DNA of 64,000 bases from Duganella sp. Root336D2 (lineage in GTDB: Bacteria > Pseudomonadota > Gammaproteobacteria > Burkholderiales > Burkholderiaceae_D). Below, piece after piece: positions 20,595 through 28,977 of the stretch. Position numbers and translations under genes: made by a program. The notes under the pieces were generated by a model. It saw nothing but the letters and a program-made list of their open reading frames with translations, made no database searches and had not been told where the DNA came from. Where the stretch lies: NCBI RefSeq assembly GCF_001425005.1, contig NZ_LMDB01000022.1:435264-499263 (forward strand), written 5' to 3'. The first letter of the stretch is position 1; the number at the start of each line of letters is the position of its first letter.

Positions 20595-20810
20595 CTATGC
20601 AGGGCCTAATCTGCAATCGTCGAGGTACTTGCCCACATCACGCACGTCTGCAATTACGTGCTTCCCCGATTTACGTGTGGGGATAGGAAAGGTGCCGGCA
20701 CTCATCTTGTTGCGGGCCGTCCCCACCGATATGTCGATCTCGGCGCAGATCTCCTCCAGGCGCAGGAACATGCGGTCATACTTGAGCGCCAGGAACATCG
20801 AAGCTTTCAT
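20595..20810 (-). CDS. Small HTH protein, excisionase-like
   Basis: 71 residues with a winged-helix/AlpA-like reading: RLEEICAEIDISVGTARNKM as helix-turn-helix, then FPIPTRKSGKHVIADVRDV as wing and C-terminal helix. Similar small proteins are excisionases or pyocin-activator-type regulators. It is the last gene of the leftward operon, so after excision it lies near attP, where a recombination directionality factor would be expected. No separate excisionase is seen elsewhere. Confidence 0.55.
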   Translation of the reverse strand: MKASMFLALKYDRMFLRLEEICAEIDISVGTARNKMSAGTFPIPTRKSGKHVIADVRDVGKYLDDCRLGPA

Positions 20811-21088
20811 TGCGCGTTCTCCTTCTCGAGAGCGGTGGACAGGAAATCCTTGGCCATGCTCAGTACTGCCTTGCGCGCGGACTCGCGCAATAGCTCTTGA
20901 TCGATAGCACCCCGCTGCTGCAGGTCGACCATTGCGTGCAAGAGTGTGGACATCGGGGAATAGTGGTGCAGTGTCCTCAAGATCTCGCCGGCGGCCTTTA
21001 GTTCGCTTACAAGGCTCGCTACCACGCTATGCGCTGGAACGTGCCTCGCTGGCGCCACGGTGGTCGTATGGTTGTTAAATGCGTTCAT
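20807..21088 (-). CDS. Hypothetical leftward-operon protein
   Basis: 93 residues, helical, ending in a charged tail. ATGA overlap with the excisionase-like gene. No motif recognised. Its place suggests an early phage function. Confidence 0.6.
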   Translation of the reverse strand: MNAFNNHTTTVAPARHVPAHSVVASLVSELKAAGEILRTLHHYSPMSTLLHAMVDLQQRGAIDQELLRESARKAVLSMAKDFLSTALEKENAQ

Positions 21089-21093
21089 GTTGC

Positions 21094-21612
21094 TTAGTCC
21101 CGGTCGTTGGCGGCAAGGGATTTAAAGTCGGTGCTCGGGGTGTGTCGCACTGGGTGCTTCTTAGCGTACGAGCGCAATGCCCGCCCGAGTGCGGGGTCGT
21201 CCAGAGCGGCGTCCAGTGGCTTCGTAATCCGCAGCGTGTGGTGAGCGGCGACAAGTGCCAAGCGATCGGGCGCAACCGGCGTAACGGTGATGCCGCAGGG
21301 CGTATCGCCTGTGCGTGCAACCGCTGCATCGGCGGCGCTCGCCGCGTCAATGGCTCTCGTTTGGAATGTCAAAACGCCGGCGGCAGTGCGGACCTTCACA
21401 TTAAACTCATTCACCAGGTGGCCGTGGATGGCAACGGCGTTTCGAAGATCATCCGCTGTGTCGCCACGCATGCCTGCAAAGCCGGCTTGCGTAAGCAATT
21501 CCGTGGCATTTGCAGCAGCCGCATACAGCAATTTCATGCTGGACATCAGCGCCGCGGCATGATCGCCAAGTGCTCCCTCTGCCAGCGTCATGGTCGGGGC
21601 GTGTGCGATCAT
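21094..21612 (-). CDS. Hypothetical leftward-operon protein
   Basis: 172 residues, alanine-rich and helical in the first 100 residues, with no domain I recognise. It starts by ATGA overlap with the gene upstream at 21609 and ends 5 bases before the next, which supports it against overlapping plus-strand frames. Confidence 0.65.
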   Translation of the reverse strand: MIAHAPTMTLAEGALGDHAAALMSSMKLLYAAAANATELLTQAGFAGMRGDTADDLRNAVAIHGHLVNEFNVKVRTAAGVLTFQTRAIDAASAADAAVARTGDTPCGITVTPVAPDRLALVAAHHTLRITKPLDAALDDPALGRALRSYAKKHPVRHTPSTDFKSLAANDRD

Positions 21613-22010
21613 TTGGCCCCCATGTTTTCAACTAAACATACAGACGTCTGCACACGCTGAATTGGTTTGTTGAGATTTCGTGCTGCGATGTAAGCGTGAC
21701 CTTTGAGGCCGGAGAGCGCAGTGGCTGAGTTCTCTGATTGTTGCGACGAGAGATAGCGTACGTGAATCGAGCGGCCTTCTTCGACGCCTGCAAAGAATGC
21801 GTCGGCTGCGGCTGTTCCAGGTAGGTAAAGGCACGCCAGCGGCTTCCCAATAAGCTGCTGAAGTAAAAGTGCGCGAGCCCCATTCACGTACTCGACGCTC
21901 CGCTCTAGGCGCTTCAAGGATGGCGCGAACGCCTCCTCGATAAGTTGGTTGATTAATTGTCCTGGGGTGGTTTTGGCCACGTTTGTGGCCGAGAGAGATG
22001 CATTGATCAC
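21609..22010 (-). CDS. Hypothetical first gene of leftward early operon
   Basis: 133 residues from GTG 22010; GGAG lies 8-11 bases upstream, and no ATG fits. It reads VINASLSATNVAKTTPGQ and a C-terminal QQSENSATALSGLKGHAYIA. Family unknown. Two copies of the phage operator lie just upstream (22048-22096), so this gene and the three after it are probably repressed in the lysogen, like the lambda pL operon. Confidence 0.65.
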   Translation of the reverse strand: MINASLSATNVAKTTPGQLINQLIEEAFAPSLKRLERSVEYVNGARALLLQQLIGKPLACLYLPGTAAADAFFAGVEEGRSIHVRYLSSQQSENSATALSGLKGHAYIAARNLNKPIQRVQTSVCLVENMGAK

Positions 22011-22047
22011 CTGTTTCTCCGACGTAGTTAACCTTCGATGGAGAAAC

Positions 22048-22096
22048 TTTACCCAAAAGATAAACTTCACGCAAGAAATTTTACCAAAAAGATTAA
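22048..22096. promoter_or_regulatory. Left operator sites OL1 and OL2
   Basis: TTTACCCAAAAGATAAA at 22048-22064 and TTTACCAAAAAGATTAA at 22080-22096, 32 bases apart. Both match the operator consensus on the other side of the repressor gene. OL1 and the inverted OR3 are identical over 24 bases. Predicted to control the leftward operon. Confidence 0.8.
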
Positions 22097-22187
22097 TTTT
22101 GGCGGCGTGCGTGATCGTTGTTATCTGTCCAAATTTCTGGGGTTCGGGTGGGCGGCGAGATTGAAATGTTGCGCATCAGGGGCCCGA

Positions 22188-22931
22188 CTAGAAGTTGTCG
22201 CCTTCGCGACGAACTACACGCCCAACGATGATGCAACGATTGCCTTGGCACGCGCGCCTAAAGTATTTGCGTTGGTCCGGGTTGTCCGACATGAGCCACC
22301 ACTGGCCAGCGTCCCTCGAAAGGCGCTTGACGACAGCTTCGCCTTCGTAATTGACCGCATAGACGCCATTGTCGATTAGTCTTTTATCAGCGAGATTGAT
22401 GACGACTGTGTCATCCTCATAGAAGGTCGGCTCCATGCTTTCCCCTCGTACCTCGATTGCAATCAGGTCCTTCGGGTTAAAACCCTTGCGTTCGATCCAT
22501 GCGCGAGAAATGCCTAGTGTGCCGCCGTCACGCAAATCGGGCTCGGTCTCGAAACCGGTTACGCCTGCTTGAAGCTTCAATGTCACTTTTGGTATTGGCT
22601 GGAGATGTGGCGAATTGTCATCCTCCACACTTACTGGGCGCGCGCCGGGAAAGAGCGACGCATGCGAATCGTCGGCCGCTTTTAGCGTGGCTGCTGGCTG
22701 GGCAGTTGTCGCAGGAGGCTGTTGCCCAATGTCCAGTGAGCCCTCGACCAGGTCAAAGGCGTTCTCAATTCGAGTGGCGATGATGTTGCCGATATTCTTT
22801 GTTGGGTTCTTTCCAATGATCTGGCTGACCTGGGAATTTTCCATTCCGGTCCTGCGGGCGAATTCTGCCAGCCCGCCGGCGTCTTCCGCGAGTTTGCGCG
22901 CGTTCTCGCGCCGTATGTCTTCTCTCTTCAT
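22188..22931 (-). CDS. CI-type phage repressor (HTH + S24 peptidase)
   Basis: 247 residues from ATG 22931 (ATG 22940 also possible). N-terminal HTH at about 18-45 (LAEFARRTGMENSQVSQIIG), linker, and LexA/CI-type C-terminal domain. Ala122-Gly123 in LQAGVTG is the likely autocleavage site; Ser165 in RGESMEP and Lys202 in VVKRL are the catalytic dyad. It keeps the prophage silent and should be inactivated by RecA during the SOS response. Operators flank it on both sides. Confidence 0.9.
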   Translation of the reverse strand: MKREDIRRENARKLAEDAGGLAEFARRTGMENSQVSQIIGKNPTKNIGNIIATRIENAFDLVEGSLDIGQQPPATTAQPAATLKAADDSHASLFPGARPVSVEDDNSPHLQPIPKVTLKLQAGVTGFETEPDLRDGGTLGISRAWIERKGFNPKDLIAIEVRGESMEPTFYEDDTVVINLADKRLIDNGVYAVNYEGEAVVKRLSRDAGQWWLMSDNPDQRKYFRRACQGNRCIIVGRVVRREGDNF

Positions 22932-22959
22932 TGGTCCCATGCCCCGGATGATCAACGGT

Positions 22960-23025
22960 TTTACCGAAAAGATAAATGACCAAAAAGATAAACAATGCTT
23001 GCGGTAAGTTTATCTTTTGGGTAAA
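22960..23025. promoter_or_regulatory. Right operator sites OR1-OR3
   Basis: TTTACCGAAAAGATAAA (22960-22976), ATGACCAAAAAGATAAA (22976-22992) and, inverted, TTTATCTTTTGGGTAAA (23009-23025). OR1 and OR2 repeat every 16 bases; OR3 faces the other way and ends 8 bases before the Cro-like start. Divergent promoters for repressor and Cro-like gene must lie here. Confidence 0.82.
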
Positions 23026-23033
23026 GTTTGCCT

Positions 23034-23255
23034 ATGGACATGAAAACCTTCCTTAGGCAAGCAACCCCGGCAGAGCGCGAATCATTGGCAAACGCCGTCG
23101 GCTCATCTGTGGGCTACCTCTACTTGATTGGCGGCGGACATCGTCGGCCTGGACCTAAATTGTGCAGGGCGCTCACGCTTGCTGAATCGAAGCTGACTCT
23201 CCACGAACTTAGGCCGGACATCTGGTTGCCCCAGGCGAATTCCCACGAGATGTAA
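23034..23255 (+). CDS. Cro/YdaS-like DNA-binding protein
   Basis: 73 residues (ATG 23034, or ATG 23040). A compact HTH: LANAVGSSVGYLYLIGGGHRRPGP, then a tail LTLHELRPDIW, typical of YdaS-type Cro homologues. Divergent from the repressor across OR1-OR3. Expected to act as Cro, favouring lytic growth. Confidence 0.8.
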   Translation: MDMKTFLRQATPAERESLANAVGSSVGYLYLIGGGHRRPGPKLCRALTLAESKLTLHELRPDIWLPQANSHEM

Positions 23256-23375
23256 CCCGCCATTTCCTCGCTCCCGTACTTGGCACGTTGCTTGATCGAT
23301 GCGAGTCAAGAAGGCGCAGGGGAATAGTAGATCAAAGTTTTGTTATCTGAAACCCAAGAACTAAAGGACGATACT

Positions 23376-23852
23376 GTGGAGTTGTTAGCTGCATACCAAG
23401 AAATGATCAAGGTTCACGGCTGGGCCGGAACTGCTGCAACCTTGGGCCTGACGAAGTCGGCTCTTGAGCAACGGGTGTATGAAGTGAAGGGTAGCGGCAT
23501 GCGCGTCGATACTGCGTTGTTGATTCAGCGCTATGCCAGCACGACCCATTTTGCTCAAGCTGTTGCGTACGCCAGCGGCGGTGTGTTCTATGAACTGCCA
23601 CAAGTGGGCGACCTGTCCGATGAAGAAATTCAGGACAAGATCCTGGAATTGAACATCGAGCTTGGAGAACTCTCGCAGGCCTTGAAAAAGGCGAAGGCCG
23701 ATAACGTCATCGACGACAAGGAGTGCGCACAGTTGCAAGAAATCGGGCAGCGCATGCACAAGAGTCTCCGCGAACTGAATGCGCTGATCATTTTGCAGCA
23801 TCATCCGATGCGCAATCCAGCGATGTTCGTTGGCGAGGTGGCAAATGGCTAA
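23376..23852 (+). CDS. YmfL-like phage regulator
   Basis: 158 residues from GTG 23376, with AAAGGA 8-13 bases before; the longer frame from TTG 23340 lacks a ribosome-binding site. The N-terminal HTH (HGWAGTAATLGLTKSALEQRV) and the ALLIQRYASTTHFAQAVAY stretch match YmfL-type proteins, which sit where lambda has cII. A helical C-terminal half follows. Probably an early transcription regulator. Confidence 0.65.
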   Translation: MELLAAYQEMIKVHGWAGTAATLGLTKSALEQRVYEVKGSGMRVDTALLIQRYASTTHFAQAVAYASGGVFYELPQVGDLSDEEIQDKILELNIELGELSQALKKAKADNVIDDKECAQLQEIGQRMHKSLRELNALIILQHHPMRNPAMFVGEVANG

Positions 23853-24258
23853 GCACAATCTGCCACGACGTGGTACGCACGCGGCCAATGCGCTGGTGAC
23901 ACTGTTCGCTGCAGGCACGTCGCTCCCGGCCGCCACCCTTGCCACGCGCGCCGGGTGGACCCGCAGCTTCGTCCAGTTTGAGGAAGATGTGGTCGGCACA
24001 TTGTGCGTCGCAGGCCTCGCGCGCATCGGTCATAAAGGCGTTGAGATCACTAAGGCTGGCCAGCGATTTGTGGAGCGCGACACGCCGGCCGAGCCAACGT
24101 GTCAAGGCATTCCAGCGGCACCGCGTACTACCATTGTAGGACGCCCACAGCGTAGTCGCAGCCCTATGGTGCTGCGTGACGGGGCGCTTGACTACCGCAA
24201 CTTCCCTTCGCGCTTTGGCGATACCTACGTGCCATTCGGTGAGAAGGCCGACGCGTGA
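23845..24258 (+). CDS. Hypothetical early protein, wHTH-like
   Basis: 137 residues. Overlaps the YmfL-like gene by 8 bases and the primase by GTGA. First 80 residues could be a winged helix (ALVTLFAAGTSLPAATLATR, ITKAGQRFV). The C-terminus ends in LDYRNFPSRFGDTYVPF. Position between regulator and primase suggests a replication helper; not identified. Confidence 0.55.
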   Translation: MAKHNLPRRGTHAANALVTLFAAGTSLPAATLATRAGWTRSFVQFEEDVVGTLCVAGLARIGHKGVEITKAGQRFVERDTPAEPTCQGIPAAPRTTIVGRPQRSRSPMVLRDGALDYRNFPSRFGDTYVPFGEKADA

Positions 24259-26768
24259 CGCTTGACGATTTTTCCGTAGTCGGGCGCGTAGCGCTCGACT
24301 CTATTCAATCGCTTCTCCATGAGTGGTTTCCGAGCGGCGTCAAGGAGGGGCACGAGTACTGCATCGGATCGCGAGCTGGCGAGGCCGGGCAGTCTCTGCG
24401 TATTCGCCTTTCCGGTGACAAGGCCGGCGTTTGGTCAGACTTCTCCGACGGCGCCGCCGGCGGCGACCTGATCTCCCTTTACGCATTTATTCACGATTTG
24501 AAACCTGGGCAAGCCTGCAAAGCGCTCGCCGAGCGTTTCTCCATCGCTCTTTCCGAAGGCGGTGGCCTGCACAAGGGGCAATCGAAGCCATTGGCTAAGC
24601 CGGTGCAACCACGACCTAATCCCGCGCCTGCGCAAGCGGGCAAAGGGGTAGAAGTACCTGCTGAAGAAAAAAAACGGACGCCGTGGACCCCACTTCTGCC
24701 TGTTCCCGATAACGCCGGACCGTATCCGAAGGCGCACGTTGTACGTGGGCGGCCTGAAGCCACCTGGGAGTACCGCAATGCCGAAGGGAAGTTGCTGGGC
24801 GTGGTGTTCCGCTTCCTGCGTTCCGATGGCAAAGGCAAAGAGGTACTCCCGTGCGTGTTCGCACAGCGGGCAGACACCGGTGCGCGCGAATGGCGGTGGC
24901 TGGCATTCCCTGAACCACGTCCACTCTACCAGCGCGGTCCGCATCGCCCCGACGAGCCTATGCTCATTGTGGAAGGGGAGAAATGCGTTGATCGCGCCGT
25001 GGCGATGCCTGCGGTGCAGGAAGCCTTCGAAGTCATTTCGTGGTCCGGCGGTGGCAAGGCGGTCAAGAAGTCAGATTGGTCGCAGATCCGTAACCGCGAT
25101 GTGATCCTTTGGCCTGATGCAGATGCGAAGCGGTATAAGGAAGGGCACGAACGCGCGGGGCAGCTCATGCCGGAGCATGAACAGCCGGGCGTCAGCGCAA
25201 TGCTCAAGATTGCTGAAATTCTCAGCGCCCAAGGCTGCAGCGTTTTCATGGTCGACATACCACCACCTGGCGAATTGTCGGATGGCTGGGATATCGCAGA
25301 CCTGATCGACGGTGGCGCGACCGAGGAAGAGGTGATCGCCTGGACGACCAAGCTGCGCCCGATATTAGCGGGCGCGCCAGAGATCCAGCCGACTGCAACG
25401 GCCCCCGTGCAAGACGCCGTGCCGGCATGGGTCAACGAGCAGATGTCGGAACACTTCGAATCGGCTTCCCCCCCAATGCCGGCTGGCGCGGGCGACGAGC
25501 CACAAGGCTCCCTGCGGGGCCAACTGATCGCAACCGCGAACGGTGGCGTGAAGGGATGCCGCGAAAACGTGTACCTGGTCATGCAACACGACAAAGAGCT
25601 TCGCGGCATGGTCGCGCTTGACCTGTTTTCCGGCCTGCAGGTGAAGCGCCGCAAGGCCCCGTGGGCAACCACGCCGGGAGAATGGACCGAATCTGATGAC
25701 TTCCTCCTGGGGATGTACACCGCGAAGAAATATGGCCTCGTCGTGGCCGCGCGCGGCGATATCGAAAGCGGTGTGGCACAGGCCGCACGCGAGTTCGCCT
25801 TCGATCCGGTGGTGGATTATCTTGACCGGTGCGCGGCGGCCTGGGATGGCCAGCAGCGCGTCGCAACCGCGTTGACTCGCTACTGGAGTGCTGACGATTC
25901 TGAATACATGCGGCTGGTCTCGACCATGTTTTTCATCGGTGTGGTGATGCGCGGCTATAAGCCGGGCGTGAAGAACGACCACGCGCCCGTGTTTGAGGGC
26001 GGGCAGGGGCAGGGCAAGTCCACGGCCTTGAAGGTACTGGGCGGCGACTGGTTCGCCGACACGCCTTTCAGGATGGGCGAGAAGGACGGTTATCTGTCGA
26101 TTCAGGGCGTGCTGCTGTATGAGGTGGCGGAACTTGAGCAGTTCAATCGCTCCGAAGTCACGGCCATCAAGGCGTTCATGTCCAGCACAGTGGATCGCTT
26201 CCGGGAGCCGTATGGGCGCCGCATGAAGAACGTGTTGCGTCGATGCGCCTTTGCGGCGACCACCAACGAAGACGCGTACTTCAAGGACTCCACCGGCAAC
26301 CGGCGGTTCTGGCCGGTGAACACCGGGAAGATTGATATCGAGGCGCTCAAGGCGGATCGGGATCAGCTTTTCGGCGAGGCCATTGCCATGATGCGCTCTG
26401 GTGTTCAGTGGTGGCCAACACCCGACCAGCAACGACGCCTGATCGATCCGGTGCAGGACGACAGGGAGATTCCTGATCCGTGGCGTGGTCGCCTCTACGA
26501 ATACGTGGAAGGAAAGGACTCCGATGGTAAGCCGACGCTCTCGGGCAAGCTCAAGCGCGTTACAGCGCGAGAGCTGCTCACGAAGGCGCTGCACTTCGAA
26601 ATGTCCAAGCTTGGGCCGGCCAGGGCCGAGATGATGCGCGTGGGCGCCATCATGCGCAAGTTCGGTTGGCTAAAGAAACGCGAGCCGAGCGGCGCGCGCG
26701 AGTGGTATTACGAACGCCCCGAGGCGGAAGCGGAGCAAGGGGTAGGCAGCCATGGAGGTGCGCAATGA
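24255..26768 (+). CDS. VapE-type primase/helicase
   Basis: 837 residues from GTG 24255. N-terminal primase-like part with a CHC2-like but Zn-ligand-poor segment (GVWSDFSDGAAGGDLISL), then TOPRIM-like LIVEGEKCVDRA. The C-terminal VapE/P4-type superfamily 3 ATPase has Walker A GGQGQGKST near residue 582, a VAELEQF Walker-B-like segment and FAATTNEDAYFKDSTGNRRFW. It likely opens and primes the phage origin. An iteron-like cluster begins 130 bases after its end. Confidence 0.85.
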   Translation: MTLDDFSVVGRVALDSIQSLLHEWFPSGVKEGHEYCIGSRAGEAGQSLRIRLSGDKAGVWSDFSDGAAGGDLISLYAFIHDLKPGQACKALAERFSIALSEGGGLHKGQSKPLAKPVQPRPNPAPAQAGKGVEVPAEEKKRTPWTPLLPVPDNAGPYPKAHVVRGRPEATWEYRNAEGKLLGVVFRFLRSDGKGKEVLPCVFAQRADTGAREWRWLAFPEPRPLYQRGPHRPDEPMLIVEGEKCVDRAVAMPAVQEAFEVISWSGGGKAVKKSDWSQIRNRDVILWPDADAKRYKEGHERAGQLMPEHEQPGVSAMLKIAEILSAQGCSVFMVDIPPPGELSDGWDIADLIDGGATEEEVIAWTTKLRPILAGAPEIQPTATAPVQDAVPAWVNEQMSEHFESASPPMPAGAGDEPQGSLRGQLIATANGGVKGCRENVYLVMQHDKELRGMVALDLFSGLQVKRRKAPWATTPGEWTESDDFLLGMYTAKKYGLVVAARGDIESGVAQAAREFAFDPVVDYLDRCAAAWDGQQRVATALTRYWSADDSEYMRLVSTMFFIGVVMRGYKPGVKNDHAPVFEGGQGQGKSTALKVLGGDWFADTPFRMGEKDGYLSIQGVLLYEVAELEQFNRSEVTAIKAFMSSTVDRFREPYGRRMKNVLRRCAFAATTNEDAYFKDSTGNRRFWPVNTGKIDIEALKADRDQLFGEAIAMMRSGVQWWPTPDQQRRLIDPVQDDREIPDPWRGRLYEYVEGKDSDGKPTLSGKLKRVTARELLTKALHFEMSKLGPARAEMMRVGAIMRKFGWLKKREPSGAREWYYERPEAEAEQGVGSHGGAQ

Positions 26769-27166
26769 GCGCGCTCGTGGCTATTCAGAAGCGCGGCGTT
26801 GTGCCGGCGTCTCACCAGGGATCGTGGGCGGTACAACCGCGTGCGGAAAAGGTGACGTCGTTGGTGAACGGCATCGGTGCTTCCGTCCATTGTGGACAAT
26901 CCGTCCAACCTGCGAATTTCGAGGTTAGACGGCTGGAACCCGCATGGATACGGGCTTCGTCTAACCGTCCAACCTCGCCAACCGACACGCGCACGCATGT
27001 GCGCGCCACGCGTATACGTGCGCGACGAGTGGGCAAGGTGGAAATCCGCATTGGCAAACATCGAAAACAAGTTAGACGGGTTAGGAGGTTAGACAGACCT
27101 AGCATTCATGCGGGTTTCAGCCGTCTAACCTTATGGACCAACCTTTTTAAGGTTAGACGGAATTGA
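26765..27166 (+). CDS. Doubtful ORF across the iteron cluster
   Basis: 133 codons starting by ATGA overlap with the primase, which favours translation. But the product is basic and low in recognisable structure, and repeated VRRLE/VRRLD/KVRRN words come straight from the DNA repeats beneath. Other frames are also partly open. It may be a short coupled peptide followed by origin DNA. Confidence 0.3.
   Translation: MSALVAIQKRGVVPASHQGSWAVQPRAEKVTSLVNGIGASVHCGQSVQPANFEVRRLEPAWIRASSNRPTSPTDTRTHVRATRIRARRVGKVEIRIGKHRKQVRRVRRLDRPSIHAGFSRLTLWTNLFKVRRN
26901..27160. repeat. Iteron-like cluster, candidate replication origin
   Basis: The 10-mer GGTTAGACGG or its complement occurs at 26923-26932, 26957-26966 (one mismatch, inverted), 27070-27079 (one mismatch), 27087-27096 (partial), 27121-27130 (inverted) and 27151-27160. 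Related CCGTCCAACC words lie at 26901 and about 26965. The last two form an inverted pair 20 bases apart around an AT-rich loop. Clustering right after a primase/helicase gene is typical of phage origins. Confidence 0.6.
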
Positions 27167-27233
27167 AGGAACGGCGGCAATATTTGGTGGGCTGGCGGTG
27201 GGCGAAAAGCGGGCAAAGAGCGAAAGGTATCGA

Positions 27234-27698
27234 ATGGGCATAGAGATTGAAGTGAATGGCGTGGTGTACATGGAGGAAGCAGGTCCGATGACCACGCGCC
27301 GTGTGAACGCGAGTGACATCGTAGTTCCTGTAGCTGCACGAATTGAGACAAAGGCGTTGGATTACTGCCTGGATGTGTGGATGCGCTGGCAGCGGCGTGA
27401 CGATACGCGCCTGGGCTGGCGTGGACGCAGTGCGATGCTCCAAAGCGACTACGACGATGACGTCGAAGGCGATTCGGAAGAACTGTACGAAGACATGGAC
27501 ACGCGGGTGGCAGAGGCAGTCGAGGCCATGATGGTCAGTCTGCCTCGTCATCTTGACTGGGCGATTCGTCGGCGCTGCAATATCGCGACGGTATGGCGCT
27601 TTCCATCACTCGATTTTACGAACGTGCTGGGCGAAGCCGAAGGCGCGCTGGAGACATTGTTGCGAAAGAATGTTGCAACGCGCGTTTTCTTTGATTAG
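27234..27698 (+). CDS. Possible late antiterminator (Q-like position)
   Basis: 154 residues from ATG 27234 (AAAGG 8-12 bases upstream). Core reads ARIETKALDYCLDVWMRWQRRDDTRLGWRGRS, given here as successive words ARIETKALDY / CLDVWMRWQR / RDDTRLG, then an acidic patch and LDWAIRRRCNIATVWRFP and LLRKNVATRVFF. I recognise this type as a common phage protein just before late genes, but not its biochemistry. An intrinsic terminator follows 37 bases after, which suits a Q-type role (inference). Confidence 0.5.
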   Translation: MGIEIEVNGVVYMEEAGPMTTRRVNASDIVVPVAARIETKALDYCLDVWMRWQRRDDTRLGWRGRSAMLQSDYDDDVEGDSEELYEDMDTRVAEAVEAMMVSLPRHLDWAIRRRCNIATVWRFPSLDFTNVLGEAEGALETLLRKNVATRVFFD

Positions 27699-27734
27699 AA
27701 TTCGCCTCGGGGCAAGTCACGCCCATACAAAACG

Positions 27735-27760
27735 AACCTCGCTTATGCGGGGTTTTTTTT
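27735..27760 (+). terminator. Terminator at the head of the late operon
   Basis: AACCTCGC-TTAT-GCGGGGTT (one G-T pair) followed by eight Ts, 15 bases before the first late gene. Equivalent to lambda tR' in position. Confidence 0.75.
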
Positions 27761-27774
27761 CGCCCGGAGATTCG

Positions 27775-28374
27775 ATGGCAGTCCAGTTCAATGTGCGTGG
27801 CGGTATGGACAAGATCATTGCGGACATCCAGGGCAAGAAGTCGGGCGTGGTTGAGAAGGCCATACCACGCGCCCTTAACCGTGTGGGCGCTATGGCTATC
27901 ACGCAGGCATCGCGTGAACTGCGCAGTGAGGGGTACAACTTCGGCGCATCGGAGATCAAGGCCGCCATGTACCAGCGCAAGGCATCGCCGTCCAACTTGG
28001 TGACGACCATCAAGGTCCGGCGCAAAACAAAGAGCCTGATGGAGTTCAGTCCCCGCGAGAGCAAGGCCGGCGTGACGGTTCGCATTCATGGCCAGGCCAA
28101 GCTGATCAAGGGCGCATTCATCGCCCAGCGCCTCAACGGGAGGGCGGGCGTGTTCATTGAAGATAAGGCGGCCGGGAAGATTATCTTGCGCCGGCAGAAG
28201 CAGTACAAGCGTGGCAGCCGTGGTGGCTGGCATAGCCTGCCTGCTCGCAAGCTGTACGGCCCAAGCGTGGGCGGCGTGTACGCGAACGATAAGGTGCAGC
28301 AGGTCATGCGCCGGTTCATCACCGAGAAGTTCGCGGAACGCCTGAAGCACGAGATCAAAAACCTCTCCCGATAA
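27775..28374 (+). CDS. Minor tail protein Z-like
   Basis: 199 residues from ATG 27775 with CGGAG upstream; longer frames cross the terminator. Family reading of lambda minor tail protein Z: KAIPRALNRVGAMAITQASRELRSE-type N-terminus (shown in part), basic middle, C-terminal QVMRRFITEKFAERLKHEI. Lambda Z completes the tail end that joins the head. Here it is placed before the terminase, unlike lambda. Confidence 0.65.
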   Translation: MAVQFNVRGGMDKIIADIQGKKSGVVEKAIPRALNRVGAMAITQASRELRSEGYNFGASEIKAAMYQRKASPSNLVTTIKVRRKTKSLMEFSPRESKAGVTVRIHGQAKLIKGAFIAQRLNGRAGVFIEDKAAGKIILRRQKQYKRGSRGGWHSLPARKLYGPSVGGVYANDKVQQVMRRFITEKFAERLKHEIKNLSR

Positions 28375-28464
28375 ATTTCCCGGGTCCTTCCTGGCGTTGG
28401 GAACACGCGGGTGCCATGACCCCGAATTCTCTCTAGTTTTGAACAACCCAAGGGGGCTATAGAA

Positions 28465-28977
28465 ATGGCACTGACCCAGACGGAGATCGCATCGCATCTC
28501 GACCTTTCGCAAGCAGAGGTAAGCAAGTTCTTGCATGCAGTCGGCATCGACTGGAAGGAGTCCTCACTTGATCATATCCGAATCCAGTACATCCGCAGAC
28601 TGCGCGGTAACGCCGCCGGCCATAAGACCGATGACGGCGCCGACCTGGTGCACGAGCGCGTGTTGACGGAGCGGGTTGACCGGGAGTTGAAGCTGTACAC
28701 CCTCGCCGAAAAGAAGAAGTCGCTCGTCAACGTCGAGCAACTTGAGGGCGAGCTGCAGCAAATGGTCGGTGCTTTCAAGGTCGAATTGCTGGGGCGCGAT
28801 GACAAACTAAAGGCTGAACTCGATGCCGCGCATGGCATCGACGTTGACGTGGGCCTGCTAAACGAACACACCTATGCTGCCCTCTCTCACCTCGCTCGAT
28901 ACGACGCAGGCGAACCGCCTGCTGGTGTCGCGCCTGGCGCAGACGCTGCGGCCGCCGGAACGAATCGGACTGACTGA
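28465..28977 (+). CDS. Terminase small subunit (Nu1-like)
   Basis: 170 residues. N-terminal winged HTH for pac/cos recognition (LTQTEIASHLDLSQAEVSKF), then a charged helical stretch (LTERVDRELKLYTLAEKK) as in Nu1-type subunits. The last 35 codons overlap the large subunit by 104 bases in another frame. GGGGGC precedes the ATG. Confidence 0.75.
   Translation: MALTQTEIASHLDLSQAEVSKFLHAVGIDWKESSLDHIRIQYIRRLRGNAAGHKTDDGADLVHERVLTERVDRELKLYTLAEKKKSLVNVEQLEGELQQMVGAFKVELLGRDDKLKAELDAAHGIDVDVGLLNEHTYAALSHLARYDAGEPPAGVAPGADAAAAGTNRTD

Noticed and set aside
21628..22074. 148-codon minus-strand ORF overlapping the first leftward early gene
   Set aside because: The 21609-22010 frame has a ribosome-binding site and ATGA coupling to the next gene; this one has neither and would translate through the operator.
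22038..22379. 113-codon plus-strand ORF over the left operators
   Set aside because: Runs antisense into the repressor gene and has no plausible protein features.
24435..24944. Minus-strand frames over the primase gene
   Set aside because: Shadows of the 837-codon primase frame.
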